Positions 1 through 8,751 of a stretch of 64,000 nucleotides of DNA are shown here, piece by piece. The notes under the pieces are model-generated. The model ran no database searches, was not told the DNA's origin, and worked only from the letters and a program-made list of their open reading frames with translations. The translations under genes and the position numbers were made by a program. The first letter of the stretch is position 1; the number at the start of each line of letters is the position of its first letter. The stretch is from UBA5066 sp048500275 (GTDB lineage Bacteria > Acidobacteriota > Thermoanaerobaculia > UBA5066), in assembly GCA_048500275.1 (NCBI GenBank), contig JASNYI010000002.1, forward strand, positions 1,426,001-1,490,000, read 5' to 3'.

Positions 1-354
1 CATCTGCTGCCCGAGGTCGACGATCCGCTCCACGCCGAGCGGCCCGCGCGAAACGAGCTCGCGCAGGTTCTCGCCCTCGACGTACTCCATGGCGATGAAG
101 TGCGTTCCCTCGTCCACTCCGACGTCGTAGACGTGTGCAATGTGGGGGTGGTTGAGCGCCGACGCCGCGCGGGCCTCGCGCTCGAACCGCTGGCGGTAGA
201 CCTCGTCGACGGCCAGCTCGGCAGGGAGCACCTTGACCGCGATCGTCCGATCCAGCCGCGCGTCACGCGCCCGGTAGACCTCCCCCATCCCTCCCGCCCC
301 GATGGGGCCGAGGACCTCGTACGGGCCGAGTCGCCGGCCGGCGGCCAGCTTCAT
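1..354 (-). CDS. Ser/Thr protein kinase, N-terminal part (runs off left edge)
   Basis: Only the first 118 residues lie inside the window. They form the start of a Hanks-type kinase: 'RRLGPYEVLGPIGAGGMGEV' is the glycine-rich ATP loop and 'TIAVKVLP' carries the ATP-binding Lys41. The N-lobe helix (FEREARAASALNHPHI) and hinge (AMEYVEGENLREL) follow. The catalytic loop and C-terminus lie beyond the edge, so activity and any sensor domain cannot be judged. The ATG at 352-354 has an AGGAGG Shine-Dalgarno sequence five bases upstream. The gene diverges from the eight-kinase array. Its ATP loop reads GAGGMGE, not GEGGMGV, so it is a more distant relative than the array members are of each other. Confidence 0.9.
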   Translation of the reverse strand, partial: MKLAAGRRLGPYEVLGPIGAGGMGEVYRARDARLDRTIAVKVLPAELAVDEVYRQRFEREARAASALNHPHIAHVYDVGVDEGTHFIAMEYVEGENLRELVSRGPLGVERIVDLGQQM

Positions 355-613
355 GGGAGCCTCCTCGCTCTCGCCGAACGGGAGGGATGCTAACCTAGAC
401 GCTGGAATAGTTTGCCCAGCCGCCGTATCGGACCTTCCTTCCTCCCTCCTATAATCGAGACGCACCAGGGGAACTGCGAATGCACTTCGGCGACGGGCCG
501 GTCATCGGCCCAAGCGGACTTCGTCTACCGCGGCGCGCGGGTGAGACGGCTTCTCTGACCCGTTCGGGCCGTCGCCGTGTGCCTGGGGCGACAAAGCTCC
601 CCGCGGGGGTTCG
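355..613. promoter_or_regulatory. Divergent intergenic region between kinase genes
   Basis: These 259 bases separate the minus-strand kinase from the start of the kinase array and should hold promoters for both. A perfect TATAAT at 450-455 faces the array, but no convincing -35 box sits 16-18 bases upstream, so it may be activator-dependent or fortuitous. The region close to the GTG start of the first array kinase contains a CCCCGCGGGG self-complementary run. No gene was found here. Confidence 0.4.
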
Positions 614-3328
614 GTGACGGCTCCCGGCGGCCGCCTGGGTTCGTACGAGATCACCGGCCGCCTCGGCGAGGGCGGCATGGGCGAGGTCTTCCGCGCCACC
701 GACCCAAAGCTGAAACGAGAGGTCGCGATCAAGGTCCTGCCGGCCGCCTTCACCGAGGACCCGGAACGCCTCGCGCGCTTCGAGCGCGAGGCGCAGCTCC
801 TCGCCCAGCTTCACCACCCGAATATCGCCTCCATATTCGGCCTCGAGGAATCGGACGGCGTCCGCGGTCTCGTCATGGAGCTCGTCGAAGGACCGACCCT
901 CGCCGATCGGATGAAGGCGGGCCAGCTCCCCCTGGAGGAGTGTCTCTCCATCGCCCGGCAGGTCGCCGAAGCGCTCGAGGAGGCCCACGCGAAGGGGATC
1001 GTTCACCGCGACCTCAAGCCCCAGAACGTGAAGGCCCCCGTGGACGGCAAGGTCAAGGTCCTCGACTTCGGCCTCGCCAAGGCGATGGACCCGCCGGGCT
1101 CCTCGGCCGCCGCCGACCTCGGCCACTCGCCCACTCTCATGAACTCCCCCACGATGACGGCCGCGCAGGGCACCCGGATGGGCGTCATCCTCGGCACGGC
1201 CGCCTACATGTCGCCCGAGCAGGCCCGCGGCGGCGCCGTCGACAAGCGCGCCGACATCTGGGCCTTCGGCGTCGTCCTCTTCGAGATGCTCTCCGGCCGC
1301 CCGCTCTTCGCGGCGGAGACCGTCAGCGACACGCTCGCGGGCGTCCTGAAGACCGAGGTCGACTTCGGCGCTCTCCCGGCGGCCGCGCCCCCCGCGCTCC
1401 GCCAGCTCCTCCGACGCTGTCTCGAGCGCAACCCGAAGAACCGCCTCCACGACATCGCCGACGCGCGGCTCGTCCTCGACGACCTGATCGCCGGCCGGCC
1501 CGGTGACGAGGCGAAGGAGCTCGCTGCTGCGCCGGCCCGGCGCACCGCGAGTTCGACCGCGGCGTGGGTGGCCGCCCTCCTCGTGGCGAGCGCGGCGGCC
1601 GGGTTCGCCGGCTGGCAGGCCCGCCCGCGCGCGGCGGCCGCGCCCGAGCCGCTGCGGCTCTCGATCCAGCTCGCGGCGGAGCAGGAAGTCCTGGTCGGCG
1701 GGAACTCGATACTCGCCTTCTCGCCCGAAGGCGGGAGCCTCGTCTTCGCGGGGCGGTCGGGCGGGCGCCAGACCCTCTTCCGCCGCGACCTCGGCGACGC
1801 CGTGGCCGTCCCGATTCCGGGCACCGACGGGGCCGACGCGCCCTTCTTCTCTCCCGACGGGAAGTGGATCGGCTTCGTCTCCGGGGGGAACCTCATGAAA
1901 GTCGCCGCCGAGGGGGGACGACCGTTCCGCATCGCGGACCGGCGGGGCTCCAGCGGCGCGACGTGGCTGCCCGACGGTACCCTCGTCCACTCGCCGAGCT
2001 ACTCCGACGGGCTCTACCGTGTCCCGGCCGCGGGGGGAGCCGCCGAGCGCCTGACGACCCCCGACGGCGCGGGCGGGGAGCTGGGGCACTGGTGGCCCGA
2101 CGCCCTGCCCGGGGGGAACCGCGTCGTCTTCACGGCTTTCCGGACACCGGTGGACAAGTCGCGGATCGGCATCCTCGACCTCGCGACCCGCGAGGTGAAG
2201 TGGGTCGTGGAGGGAGGCTTCTTCGCCCGCTGGATCCCGACAGGGCACCTCCTCTACGCCCTTGGCCAGCGGCTCTACGCCCTCCCCTTCGACCCGGCGA
2301 AGCTGGCCCCGACGGGCCCGGCCGTGGCCGTCGCCGACGACGTCCTCGTCTCCCAGACGGGCGGCTACGCGATGGCCGCCGTCTCGAGCCGCGGGACCCT
2401 CACCTCCGTCTCCGAGTCCCTCGGCAACCCGCTCCGCGAGGTGGTCTGGCTCGACCGTGCCGGGCAGGCGACCCCGGCCCTCGGCGAGAAGCGCCGGTTC
2501 CTCTCCGCCAGCCTCTCTCCGGACGACCGGCAGATCGCCCTCACGATCCAGGGCGAGAGCCGCGACCTCTGGACCTGGTCGATCGAACGCCGCACCCTGT
2601 CGCGGCTCACGTCCGGTGAGGGGACGGAGTTCGACCCCGTCTGGTCGCGCGACGGGCGCGAGCTCTTCTACGTCTTCGACCGCCCTCCGTTCGAGCTGTT
2701 CCGGATCCCGGTCGGGTCCCCCGACTCCGGCCGGCCGGTCTGGGACGAGCCCGCGACGGCCGACACGCTCGGCCACGCCGTCTCCCCCGACGGCCTGACG
2801 CTCGTCTACCACGTCGCCGCGACGGAGACCGGACGGGACATCCACGTCCGGCCGATCGGCGGCAGCGCGCCGGCCCGGCCCGTGAGGGCCACACGCGCGA
2901 CCGAGTCGAAGGCGTCCTTCTCGCCCGACGGGAGCTGGATCGCCTACCAGTCGAACGAGACCGGCCGGTTCGAGGTCTACGCCGAGCCGCTCTCCGGTCC
3001 GGGCGAGAGGGTCCAGCTCTCCTCCGACGGCGGCACAGACCCGCTCTGGGCGAGGAGCGGCGAGATCTTCTTCCTTCGCGACGACGAGATGCGGGTCGTC
3101 GAGACCCGCCTCGGGAGCCGCGCGGAGTTCGACGCGCCCCGGCCCCTCTTCCGCTTCCCGATCGTCCCCACCTCCGACCATGACTCCCAGACCTACGACG
3201 TCACGGCCGACGGGAAGCGCATCGTCGCCGTCTCGACCGTCCCGGGAAGCCGGCCCCAGCGGCTCGAGGTCGTCACCGACTTCGCGCGAGAGCTCGTGCG
3301 CCTCGCCCCGCCCGGGGGCGGCCAATGA
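614..3328 (+). CDS. Receptor Ser/Thr kinase with beta-propeller sensor, array member 1 of 8
   Basis: The 904-residue product is a one-pass membrane kinase. The kinase domain spans about residues 9-285, with ATP loop GEGGMGEVF, Lys40 (VAIK), catalytic HRDLKPQN at about 130 and DFG Asp151. The segment PTLMNSPTMTAA precedes GTAAYMSPEQARG and is the probable activation loop. A hydrophobic helix lies at about 317-335. The remainder is built of PD40/TolB-like propeller blades marked by SPDG-type turns (FFSPDGKWIGFVS, VSPDGLTLVYH, FSPDGSWIAYQS). By family knowledge the kinase is cytoplasmic and the propeller lies outside the membrane as a likely sensor. The GTG start gives the same MxxPGxRLGSYEIT beginning as later copies. 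It overlaps the next gene by 4 bp. Confidence 0.9.
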   Translation: MTAPGGRLGSYEITGRLGEGGMGEVFRATDPKLKREVAIKVLPAAFTEDPERLARFEREAQLLAQLHHPNIASIFGLEESDGVRGLVMELVEGPTLADRMKAGQLPLEECLSIARQVAEALEEAHAKGIVHRDLKPQNVKAPVDGKVKVLDFGLAKAMDPPGSSAAADLGHSPTLMNSPTMTAAQGTRMGVILGTAAYMSPEQARGGAVDKRADIWAFGVVLFEMLSGRPLFAAETVSDTLAGVLKTEVDFGALPAAAPPALRQLLRRCLERNPKNRLHDIADARLVLDDLIAGRPGDEAKELAAAPARRTASSTAAWVAALLVASAAAGFAGWQARPRAAAAPEPLRLSIQLAAEQEVLVGGNSILAFSPEGGSLVFAGRSGGRQTLFRRDLGDAVAVPIPGTDGADAPFFSPDGKWIGFVSGGNLMKVAAEGGRPFRIADRRGSSGATWLPDGTLVHSPSYSDGLYRVPAAGGAAERLTTPDGAGGELGHWWPDALPGGNRVVFTAFRTPVDKSRIGILDLATREVKWVVEGGFFARWIPTGHLLYALGQRLYALPFDPAKLAPTGPAVAVADDVLVSQTGGYAMAAVSSRGTLTSVSESLGNPLREVVWLDRAGQATPALGEKRRFLSASLSPDDRQIALTIQGESRDLWTWSIERRTLSRLTSGEGTEFDPVWSRDGRELFYVFDRPPFELFRIPVGSPDSGRPVWDEPATADTLGHAVSPDGLTLVYHVAATETGRDIHVRPIGGSAPARPVRATRATESKASFSPDGSWIAYQSNETGRFEVYAEPLSGPGERVQLSSDGGTDPLWARSGEIFFLRDDEMRVVETRLGSRAEFDAPRPLFRFPIVPTSDHDSQTYDVTADGKRIVAVSTVPGSRPQRLEVVTDFARELVRLAPPGGGQ

Positions 3329-6009
3329 CGATCGCTCCCGGCGTCCGCCTCGGCCCCTACGAGATCACCGCCCCTCTCGGCGAGGGCGGAATGGGAGTCG
3401 TCTGGCGCGCGCGCGACACGAAGCTCGGGCGCGAGGCCGCGATCAAGGTCCTCCCGGCCGCGTTCGCCGAAGACGCCGAGCGCCTGGGCCGGTTCCGGCG
3501 CGAGGCCCAGATCCTCGCCTCCCTGGGCCATTCGGGCATCGCCGCGATCTACGGCCTCGAGGAGCATCAGGGAATTCTCGCGCTCGCGATGGAGCTCGCT
3601 TCCGGGGAAGAGCTCGCCGAGCGGCTGAAGCGAGGACCTCTCCCCGTCGACGAGGCTCTCGCCGTCGCGAGGCAGATCGCCGACGCCCTCGAGGAGGCGC
3701 ACGGGAAGGGAATCGTCCACCGCGACCTGAAGCCCGCCAACGTGAAGATCACGCCGGAGGGCAGAGTCAAGGTCCTCGACTTCGGCCTCGCCAGGGCCTT
3801 CACGGGCGATGCGCCGGGAAGCGGCCTCTCCAGCGACTCCTCCCGGTCGCCCACGATGACCGGGCAGGCGACCCAGGCCGGCGTCATCCTCGGGACCGCG
3901 GCCTACATGAGCCCGGAGCAGGCCCGTGGCAGGCCCGTGGACAAGCGCGCCGACATCTGGTCGTTCGGCGTCGTCCTCTTCGAGATGCTGACGGGAAGGC
4001 GCCTCTTCGCCGGCGAGACCGTCAGCGACACGCTCGCCGCGGTCCTCAGGGCCGATCCCGACTGGGCGCTCCTGCCAACCGGCCTGCCGCCGACTCTCGC
4101 CGACCTCCTGCGCCGCTGCCTCGAGCGCGACCCCCACCGGCGGCTCCACGACGTCGCGGACGCCCGCATCGTCCTCGACGACCTCCTCGAGGGGCGCGTG
4201 CCGCTCCCTGCCGCGGCCTCGCCTGCCGCGCCCGCGCTCTCCGCACGGACGCGGTGGCCCCGGCGCGCCGCCGTCTTCCTCCTCGGGGCGCTCGCGATGA
4301 CGCCGCTCCTCTGGGCGATGCGGCGCGCCCCGGCCTCGACAACGGAGTCGACGCAGCCCACGTCCTTCCGCCAGCTGACGTTCCTCGCCGGAGGCGAGTC
4401 CTCGCCCGCGCTCTCTCCCGACGGCGAGAGCTTCGCCTACGTCAAGGACGTCGACGGCCAGCAGGACGTCTTCCTTCAGCGGGTCGGCGGAAGCAAGCCC
4501 GTGAACCTGACCGCGGATTGCTCCGAGGACGACGGCGCGCCCGCCTTCTCTCCCGACGGAAGACGGATCGCCTACCGCTCGGAGTGCGCCGGAGGCGGGA
4601 TCTTCGTCATGGGCGCCACGGGCGAGTCGGCGCGGAAGGTGACCGACAGCGGCTACAACCCCTGCTGGTCGCCGGACGGCCTCGAGCTCGCCTTCGCCGA
4701 CGAGCAGCTCCAGAGCCCCTTCGGTCGTGGCACGACGAGCAAGGTGTGGGCGGTGCGGGTGGAGAACGGAGAGCGTCGTCTCGTCGCGGGCCGGGACGGC
4801 ATGCAGCCGAGCTGGTCGCCGGACGGGCGACGAATCGCCTTCTGGGGCGTCGACGACAGGACCTCGGCGCGGGATCTCTTCACCGTGGCGGCCGACGGCT
4901 CGCAGTCCGACGAGTCCGCGGCCGTCCGGGTCCTCGACGACCCGCCGGTCGACTGGAGCCCTACCTGGTCCGCCGACGGCCGGTCGCTCCTCTTCTCGAG
5001 CACCCGCGGCGGGACGATGAACCTGTGGAGGATCGGCGTCGACCCTTCGACCGGCCGCCCGCTCGGCGCGCCCCGGCCGGTCACCGTTCCGTCCAGCTGG
5101 GCCGGCAAGCCCTCTCTGTCGGCGGACGGCCGCCGGATCGCGTTCGTCGACCGCAACGTCCGCACCTCGATCCGCCTCGCGTCCTTCGACCCGGCCGCCG
5201 GGGCGATCTCCGGGACGCCCCGCTCCGCGGCTCTCGGCACGATCGAGGTCCACGACACCGTCGCGCTCTCGCCCGACGGCGGCACGGTCCTCTTCGACGA
5301 CGCCGGCCTTCCGCAGCACCTCTACCTCCTCGACTCCCGCGGCGGGCTGCGCCAGCTGACGGAAGGGCTGCACCGGGATCGCCAGGGGTCCTTCTCTCCG
5401 GATGGCGAGTGGATCGTCTTCCAGAGCGACCGCTGGCCGACCAAGCTCGGCGTCATCCGTCCCGACGGAAGCGGCCTTCGGGCGCTCACGGACGAGACGA
5501 AGGCGAGCGCCTTCTACCCGACGTGGTCTCCCGACGGCAGCTCGATCGTATCCGGGGGGATGTCCGGCGCATTCCGGGTCGAGGTGGCCGAGGGAAGGGC
5601 GGCCGGACCCGCGCAGCCCTTCGCGCCCCTCGCGGAAGAGGGATTTCGATTCTGGCCCTGGTCGGTCTCGCCCGACGGTCGGAGGGTCGCCGGCTCCCTC
5701 ATGACCTCGGCGAACTCCCCCGTCGGGAGCGCGATCTACAGCTTCCCGGACCGCTCCTACCAGAAGGTCGCCATCGACCGGGCGACGCAGCTCCTCTTCC
5801 TTCCCGACGGGAAGAGCGTCCTCGCGCTGAGCCCCCGGGCGCTCGCGGTCGTCGACCTCGCGACCGGCGCGTCCCGGACGGTCGCCGCTCCTCCGGAGGG
5901 CTGGCGGATGGTGCGGGCTGCCCTCTCCCGCGACGGCCGGCACCTCGCCTGGCACGAGCGCACGGACGAGTCGGACCTCTGGCTCGCCGAGTTCGAGAAG
6001 AAGAAGTGA
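3325..6009 (+). CDS. Receptor Ser/Thr kinase with TolB-like propeller, array member 2 of 8
   Basis: This 894-residue kinase starts at an ATG overlapping the previous stop (ATGA), so translation is probably coupled. The kinase domain (about residues 10-287) has GEGGMGVVW, AIKVLP, HRDLKPAN near 132 and VLDFGLARAF. The membrane helix is at about 315-332. It differs from most members in a shorter activation segment that keeps SPTMT but lacks the TLMNSPTMT duplication. The propeller begins with QLTFLAGGESSPALSPDG and contains classical TolB-type blades (AFSPDGRRIAYRS, PSWSPDGRRIAFWG, PTWSADGRSLLFSS). It groups with member 4 and not with the five 'WIGFFA' propellers. The ligand is unknown. Confidence 0.9.
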   Translation: MTIAPGVRLGPYEITAPLGEGGMGVVWRARDTKLGREAAIKVLPAAFAEDAERLGRFRREAQILASLGHSGIAAIYGLEEHQGILALAMELASGEELAERLKRGPLPVDEALAVARQIADALEEAHGKGIVHRDLKPANVKITPEGRVKVLDFGLARAFTGDAPGSGLSSDSSRSPTMTGQATQAGVILGTAAYMSPEQARGRPVDKRADIWSFGVVLFEMLTGRRLFAGETVSDTLAAVLRADPDWALLPTGLPPTLADLLRRCLERDPHRRLHDVADARIVLDDLLEGRVPLPAAASPAAPALSARTRWPRRAAVFLLGALAMTPLLWAMRRAPASTTESTQPTSFRQLTFLAGGESSPALSPDGESFAYVKDVDGQQDVFLQRVGGSKPVNLTADCSEDDGAPAFSPDGRRIAYRSECAGGGIFVMGATGESARKVTDSGYNPCWSPDGLELAFADEQLQSPFGRGTTSKVWAVRVENGERRLVAGRDGMQPSWSPDGRRIAFWGVDDRTSARDLFTVAADGSQSDESAAVRVLDDPPVDWSPTWSADGRSLLFSSTRGGTMNLWRIGVDPSTGRPLGAPRPVTVPSSWAGKPSLSADGRRIAFVDRNVRTSIRLASFDPAAGAISGTPRSAALGTIEVHDTVALSPDGGTVLFDDAGLPQHLYLLDSRGGLRQLTEGLHRDRQGSFSPDGEWIVFQSDRWPTKLGVIRPDGSGLRALTDETKASAFYPTWSPDGSSIVSGGMSGAFRVEVAEGRAAGPAQPFAPLAEEGFRFWPWSVSPDGRRVAGSLMTSANSPVGSAIYSFPDRSYQKVAIDRATQLLFLPDGKSVLALSPRALAVVDLATGASRTVAAPPEGWRMVRAALSRDGRHLAWHERTDESDLWLAEFEKKK

Positions 6010-8741
6010 CGATCGCCCCCGGCTCTCGCCTCGGCCCTTACGAGATCACCGGCCCCCTCGGCGAGGGCGGGATGGGCGTCGTCTACCGCGCGACCGACTC
6101 GAAGCTGAAGCGCGAGGTCGCGGTCAAGGTCCTGCCGGAGGCCTTCGCCGCCGATGCCGAGCGCCTCGTGCGCTTCGAGCGAGAGGCGCAGCTCCTCGCC
6201 CAGCTGCAGCACCCCAACGTCGCCTCGATCTACGGCCTCGAGGAGTCGAACGGCGTCCGTGCCCTCGTCCTGGAGCTCGTGGAAGGCGAGGATCTCGCGG
6301 AGAGACTGAAGCGCGGAGCGCTCCCCCTCGAGGAGGCCCTCTCCCTCGCCCGGCAGATCGCCGAGGCGCTCGAGGCCGCGCACGAAAAGGGGATCGTCCA
6401 CCGCGACCTCAAGCCAGGAAACGTCAAGCTCACGGCGGAGGGCAAGGTCAAGGTCCTCGACTTCGGCCTCGCCAAGGCGATGGACCCGCCGGGCGCCGCG
6501 TCCGCCGCGGACCTCGCCCGCTCCCCCACGCTCATGAACTCGCCGACGATGACCGCCGCACAGGGCACCCAGCTCGGCGTCATCCTCGGCACCGCGGCCT
6601 ACATGAGCCCGGAGCAGGCGCGCGGCGGCACCGTGGACAAGCGGGCCGACATCTGGGCCTTCGGTGTCGTCCTCCACGAGATGCTGTCGGGGCGCTCGCT
6701 GTTTGCGGCCGACACGGTGAGCGACACGCTGGCGGGGGTGCTCAAGAGCGAGATCGACCTCTCGAAGCTGCCGGAGTCGAGTCCGGCGCCGATCCGCCGC
6801 CTGCTGCGGCGCTGCCTCGAGCGCAACCCGAGGAACCGCCTCCACGACATCGCCGACGCGCGCATCGTCCTCGACGAGGTCCTTTCCGGCCGCGTGGAGG
6901 AGAGCGGCGCCGCCGGGATGACGGACGCGCTGACTCAGCGGTCGCTCCTGGGCCGCTTCCTGCCCTGGGCGGTCGCAGCGCTGGCGGTGACGGTCGCCCT
7001 CGCCGTCGCGGCCGTCCATCGCCGGGACGCTCCCGTCTCACCCGGGCCTGTCGTCCGCTTCCAGGTCCAGCTGCCCGACGCCGCCGGCTCGACGCGCCGG
7101 GGCATCGGCTTCGAGCTCTCGCCTGACGGGCGGCACCTCGTCGTCGCAACCGGGGGGGAGCTCTGGTTGCGGCCGCTCGACGCGGTCTCCTTTCGACGCC
7201 TCGAGGGGATCGAGGACGCGACCTATCCGTTCTGGTCGCCCGACGGGGCGTGGATCGGCTTCTTTGCGAGCGGCCAGCTGCAGAAGGTCCCTCGCGACGG
7301 CGGCCGGCCGCAGGTGATCTGCGACGCACCGGCCGGCCGCGGCGCGGCCTGGGCCCCGGACGGCGACATCGTCTTCAGCACCCGCTACGGTAGCGGCGGG
7401 CTCTGGCGCGTGAGCGCCCAGGGCGGGCAGCCGGTCGTTGCCGTCGAGCACCCTCCCGACGCCCCGAGCGAGTACCAGCGCTATCCGCAGATGCTGCAGG
7501 ACGGCCGCAGCTTCCTCTTCCAGCGCCTCGCGCCCTCTCCCGACATCGCCGGGATCTACGTCGCGTCGCTCGACGGCGCCAAGCCCGAGCGCGTTCTCGC
7601 GGGCTCCGATCAGGCGCGCTTCGCCCCGGCGGCTCCCGGCAGCCAGATCGGCGACCTCCTCTACCGGCGGAAGGGAACGCTGATGGCCCAACGGTTCGAC
7701 TCGGGACGGCGGAAGACGATCGGCGAAGCGAGACAGGTCGCCCAGAGCGTCGGCACCGCCGCCAACACCGGCTCGGGCGCCTTCACGATCTCGACGAACG
7801 GGATCCTGGCCTTCAGCGGCGACTGGGATCGCACCGGCGAGATGATCTGGGTCGACCGCGCGGGGGCGCGACTCGGCGCCGTGAACGACGAGACGCTCGA
7901 GATCGACGGGCTGGCGCTCGCGCCGGGCGACCGCCGACTGGCGTACGGCGCGGCCTCGCCGTTCGCCGACATCTGGGTCCAGGTGCTGCCCGCGGGCGAG
8001 CCGTCGCGCTTCACCTTCGGCCCCGAGCCGGGCTGGTCCACGCCGCTCTGGTCCCCTGACGGCAAGGACCTCGCCTACGCGACCTACGACCTGTCCGGGT
8101 ATCCGGCGTACGAGATCCGCCGCCGGCCGGCGGATCGCACCGGGGGCGAGACGACGCTGCTGCGCACGAAGACCGCCGTCTACCTCTGGGACTGGTCGCC
8201 CGACGGCAAGGGCATCCTCTACGGAGACGAGAAGAGCGACCTCTGGCTGCTGCCGCTCGAGGGCGAGTCGGAGTCAGTCCCGCTGCTCGGGGCCGAGGGG
8301 ATCCAGGCCTACGCGCAGTTCTCTCCGGACGGCAGGCTCCTCGCGTACGCGAGCGACCAGCAGGGTCCGCTCGACGTCTTCGTCACGACCGTGCCGCCGA
8401 GCGGCGCGGTCTGGCAGATCTCGACCGGCGGCGGCTCGATGCCGCGCTGGCGCCGCGACGGGCGCGAGCTCTTCTTTCGCGCGAGCGACGGCTCGCTGAT
8501 GTCCGTCGCGCTCGGCACCGGCTCTGGCGCCGCGGCGATCGACGGCCGATCGGCGGCGCGACGGCTCTTCGCCGGCGTTCCCGCGGACGGCAACAGCCCG
8601 ATGTTCACCTACGTGCCCACGCAGGATGGCCAGCGCTTCCTCTTCGCGGCGAGCCGCAAGTCGGCGCAGCCGCCGATCACGATCGTGACGGGCTGGCAGC
8701 GCGAGCTGCCAACCCAGCGGCCCGAGCGGGGCGGATCGTGA
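6006..8741 (+). CDS. Receptor Ser/Thr kinase with beta-propeller sensor, array member 3 of 8
   Basis: The start is the GTG at 6006, which overlaps the previous stop as GTGA. The open frame continues far upstream, but homology begins only here (TIAPGSRLGPYEITGPLGEG). The product is 911 residues. All catalytic motifs are present (VAVKVLP, HRDLKPGN near 132, DFG Asp152, SPEQARGG), with a membrane helix at about 319-337. The propeller has the shared pattern 'FWSPDGAWIGFFASGQLQKV', a YPQMLQDG segment and blades such as AQFSPDGRLLAYASD. Its kinase-coding half is almost base-for-base the same as that of member 4 while the sensors are unrelated in detail, which suggests recent duplication or gene conversion. 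Confidence 0.9.
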   Translation: MTIAPGSRLGPYEITGPLGEGGMGVVYRATDSKLKREVAVKVLPEAFAADAERLVRFEREAQLLAQLQHPNVASIYGLEESNGVRALVLELVEGEDLAERLKRGALPLEEALSLARQIAEALEAAHEKGIVHRDLKPGNVKLTAEGKVKVLDFGLAKAMDPPGAASAADLARSPTLMNSPTMTAAQGTQLGVILGTAAYMSPEQARGGTVDKRADIWAFGVVLHEMLSGRSLFAADTVSDTLAGVLKSEIDLSKLPESSPAPIRRLLRRCLERNPRNRLHDIADARIVLDEVLSGRVEESGAAGMTDALTQRSLLGRFLPWAVAALAVTVALAVAAVHRRDAPVSPGPVVRFQVQLPDAAGSTRRGIGFELSPDGRHLVVATGGELWLRPLDAVSFRRLEGIEDATYPFWSPDGAWIGFFASGQLQKVPRDGGRPQVICDAPAGRGAAWAPDGDIVFSTRYGSGGLWRVSAQGGQPVVAVEHPPDAPSEYQRYPQMLQDGRSFLFQRLAPSPDIAGIYVASLDGAKPERVLAGSDQARFAPAAPGSQIGDLLYRRKGTLMAQRFDSGRRKTIGEARQVAQSVGTAANTGSGAFTISTNGILAFSGDWDRTGEMIWVDRAGARLGAVNDETLEIDGLALAPGDRRLAYGAASPFADIWVQVLPAGEPSRFTFGPEPGWSTPLWSPDGKDLAYATYDLSGYPAYEIRRRPADRTGGETTLLRTKTAVYLWDWSPDGKGILYGDEKSDLWLLPLEGESESVPLLGAEGIQAYAQFSPDGRLLAYASDQQGPLDVFVTTVPPSGAVWQISTGGGSMPRWRRDGRELFFRASDGSLMSVALGTGSGAAAIDGRSAARRLFAGVPADGNSPMFTYVPTQDGQRFLFAASRKSAQPPITIVTGWQRELPTQRPERGGS
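6196..6750 (+). repeat. Near-identical kinase-coding tract, copy A (array member 3)
   Basis: This stretch and the one at about 8933-9487 are offset by 2737 bases. By eye they differ at only a handful of positions per hundred, mostly third codon positions, and share rare choices such as 'cacgaaaagg' and 'aagccaggaaacgtcaag' that other members lack. The boundaries are approximate. Confidence 0.65.
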
Positions 8742-8751
8742 AGCGTCTCCG

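Noticed and set aside
450..455. TATAAT as a proven promoter of the kinase array
   Set aside because: No acceptable -35 box exists at 16-18 bases. It is kept only as a candidate.
449..3325. A 958-codon open frame on the minus strand opposite kinase 1, and similar long antisense frames opposite the other kinases
   Set aside because: The translations are Arg/Gly/Asp/Pro-rich without domains, and mirror the G+C-rich third positions of the real kinase genes. They are composition shadows.
3180..6005. Upstream extension of array member 3 to nearly twice its size
   Set aside because: The added 942 codons are out-of-frame readings of member 2. Kinase homology begins exactly at the coupled GTG at 6006. 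The same reasoning removes the extensions of members 5-8.
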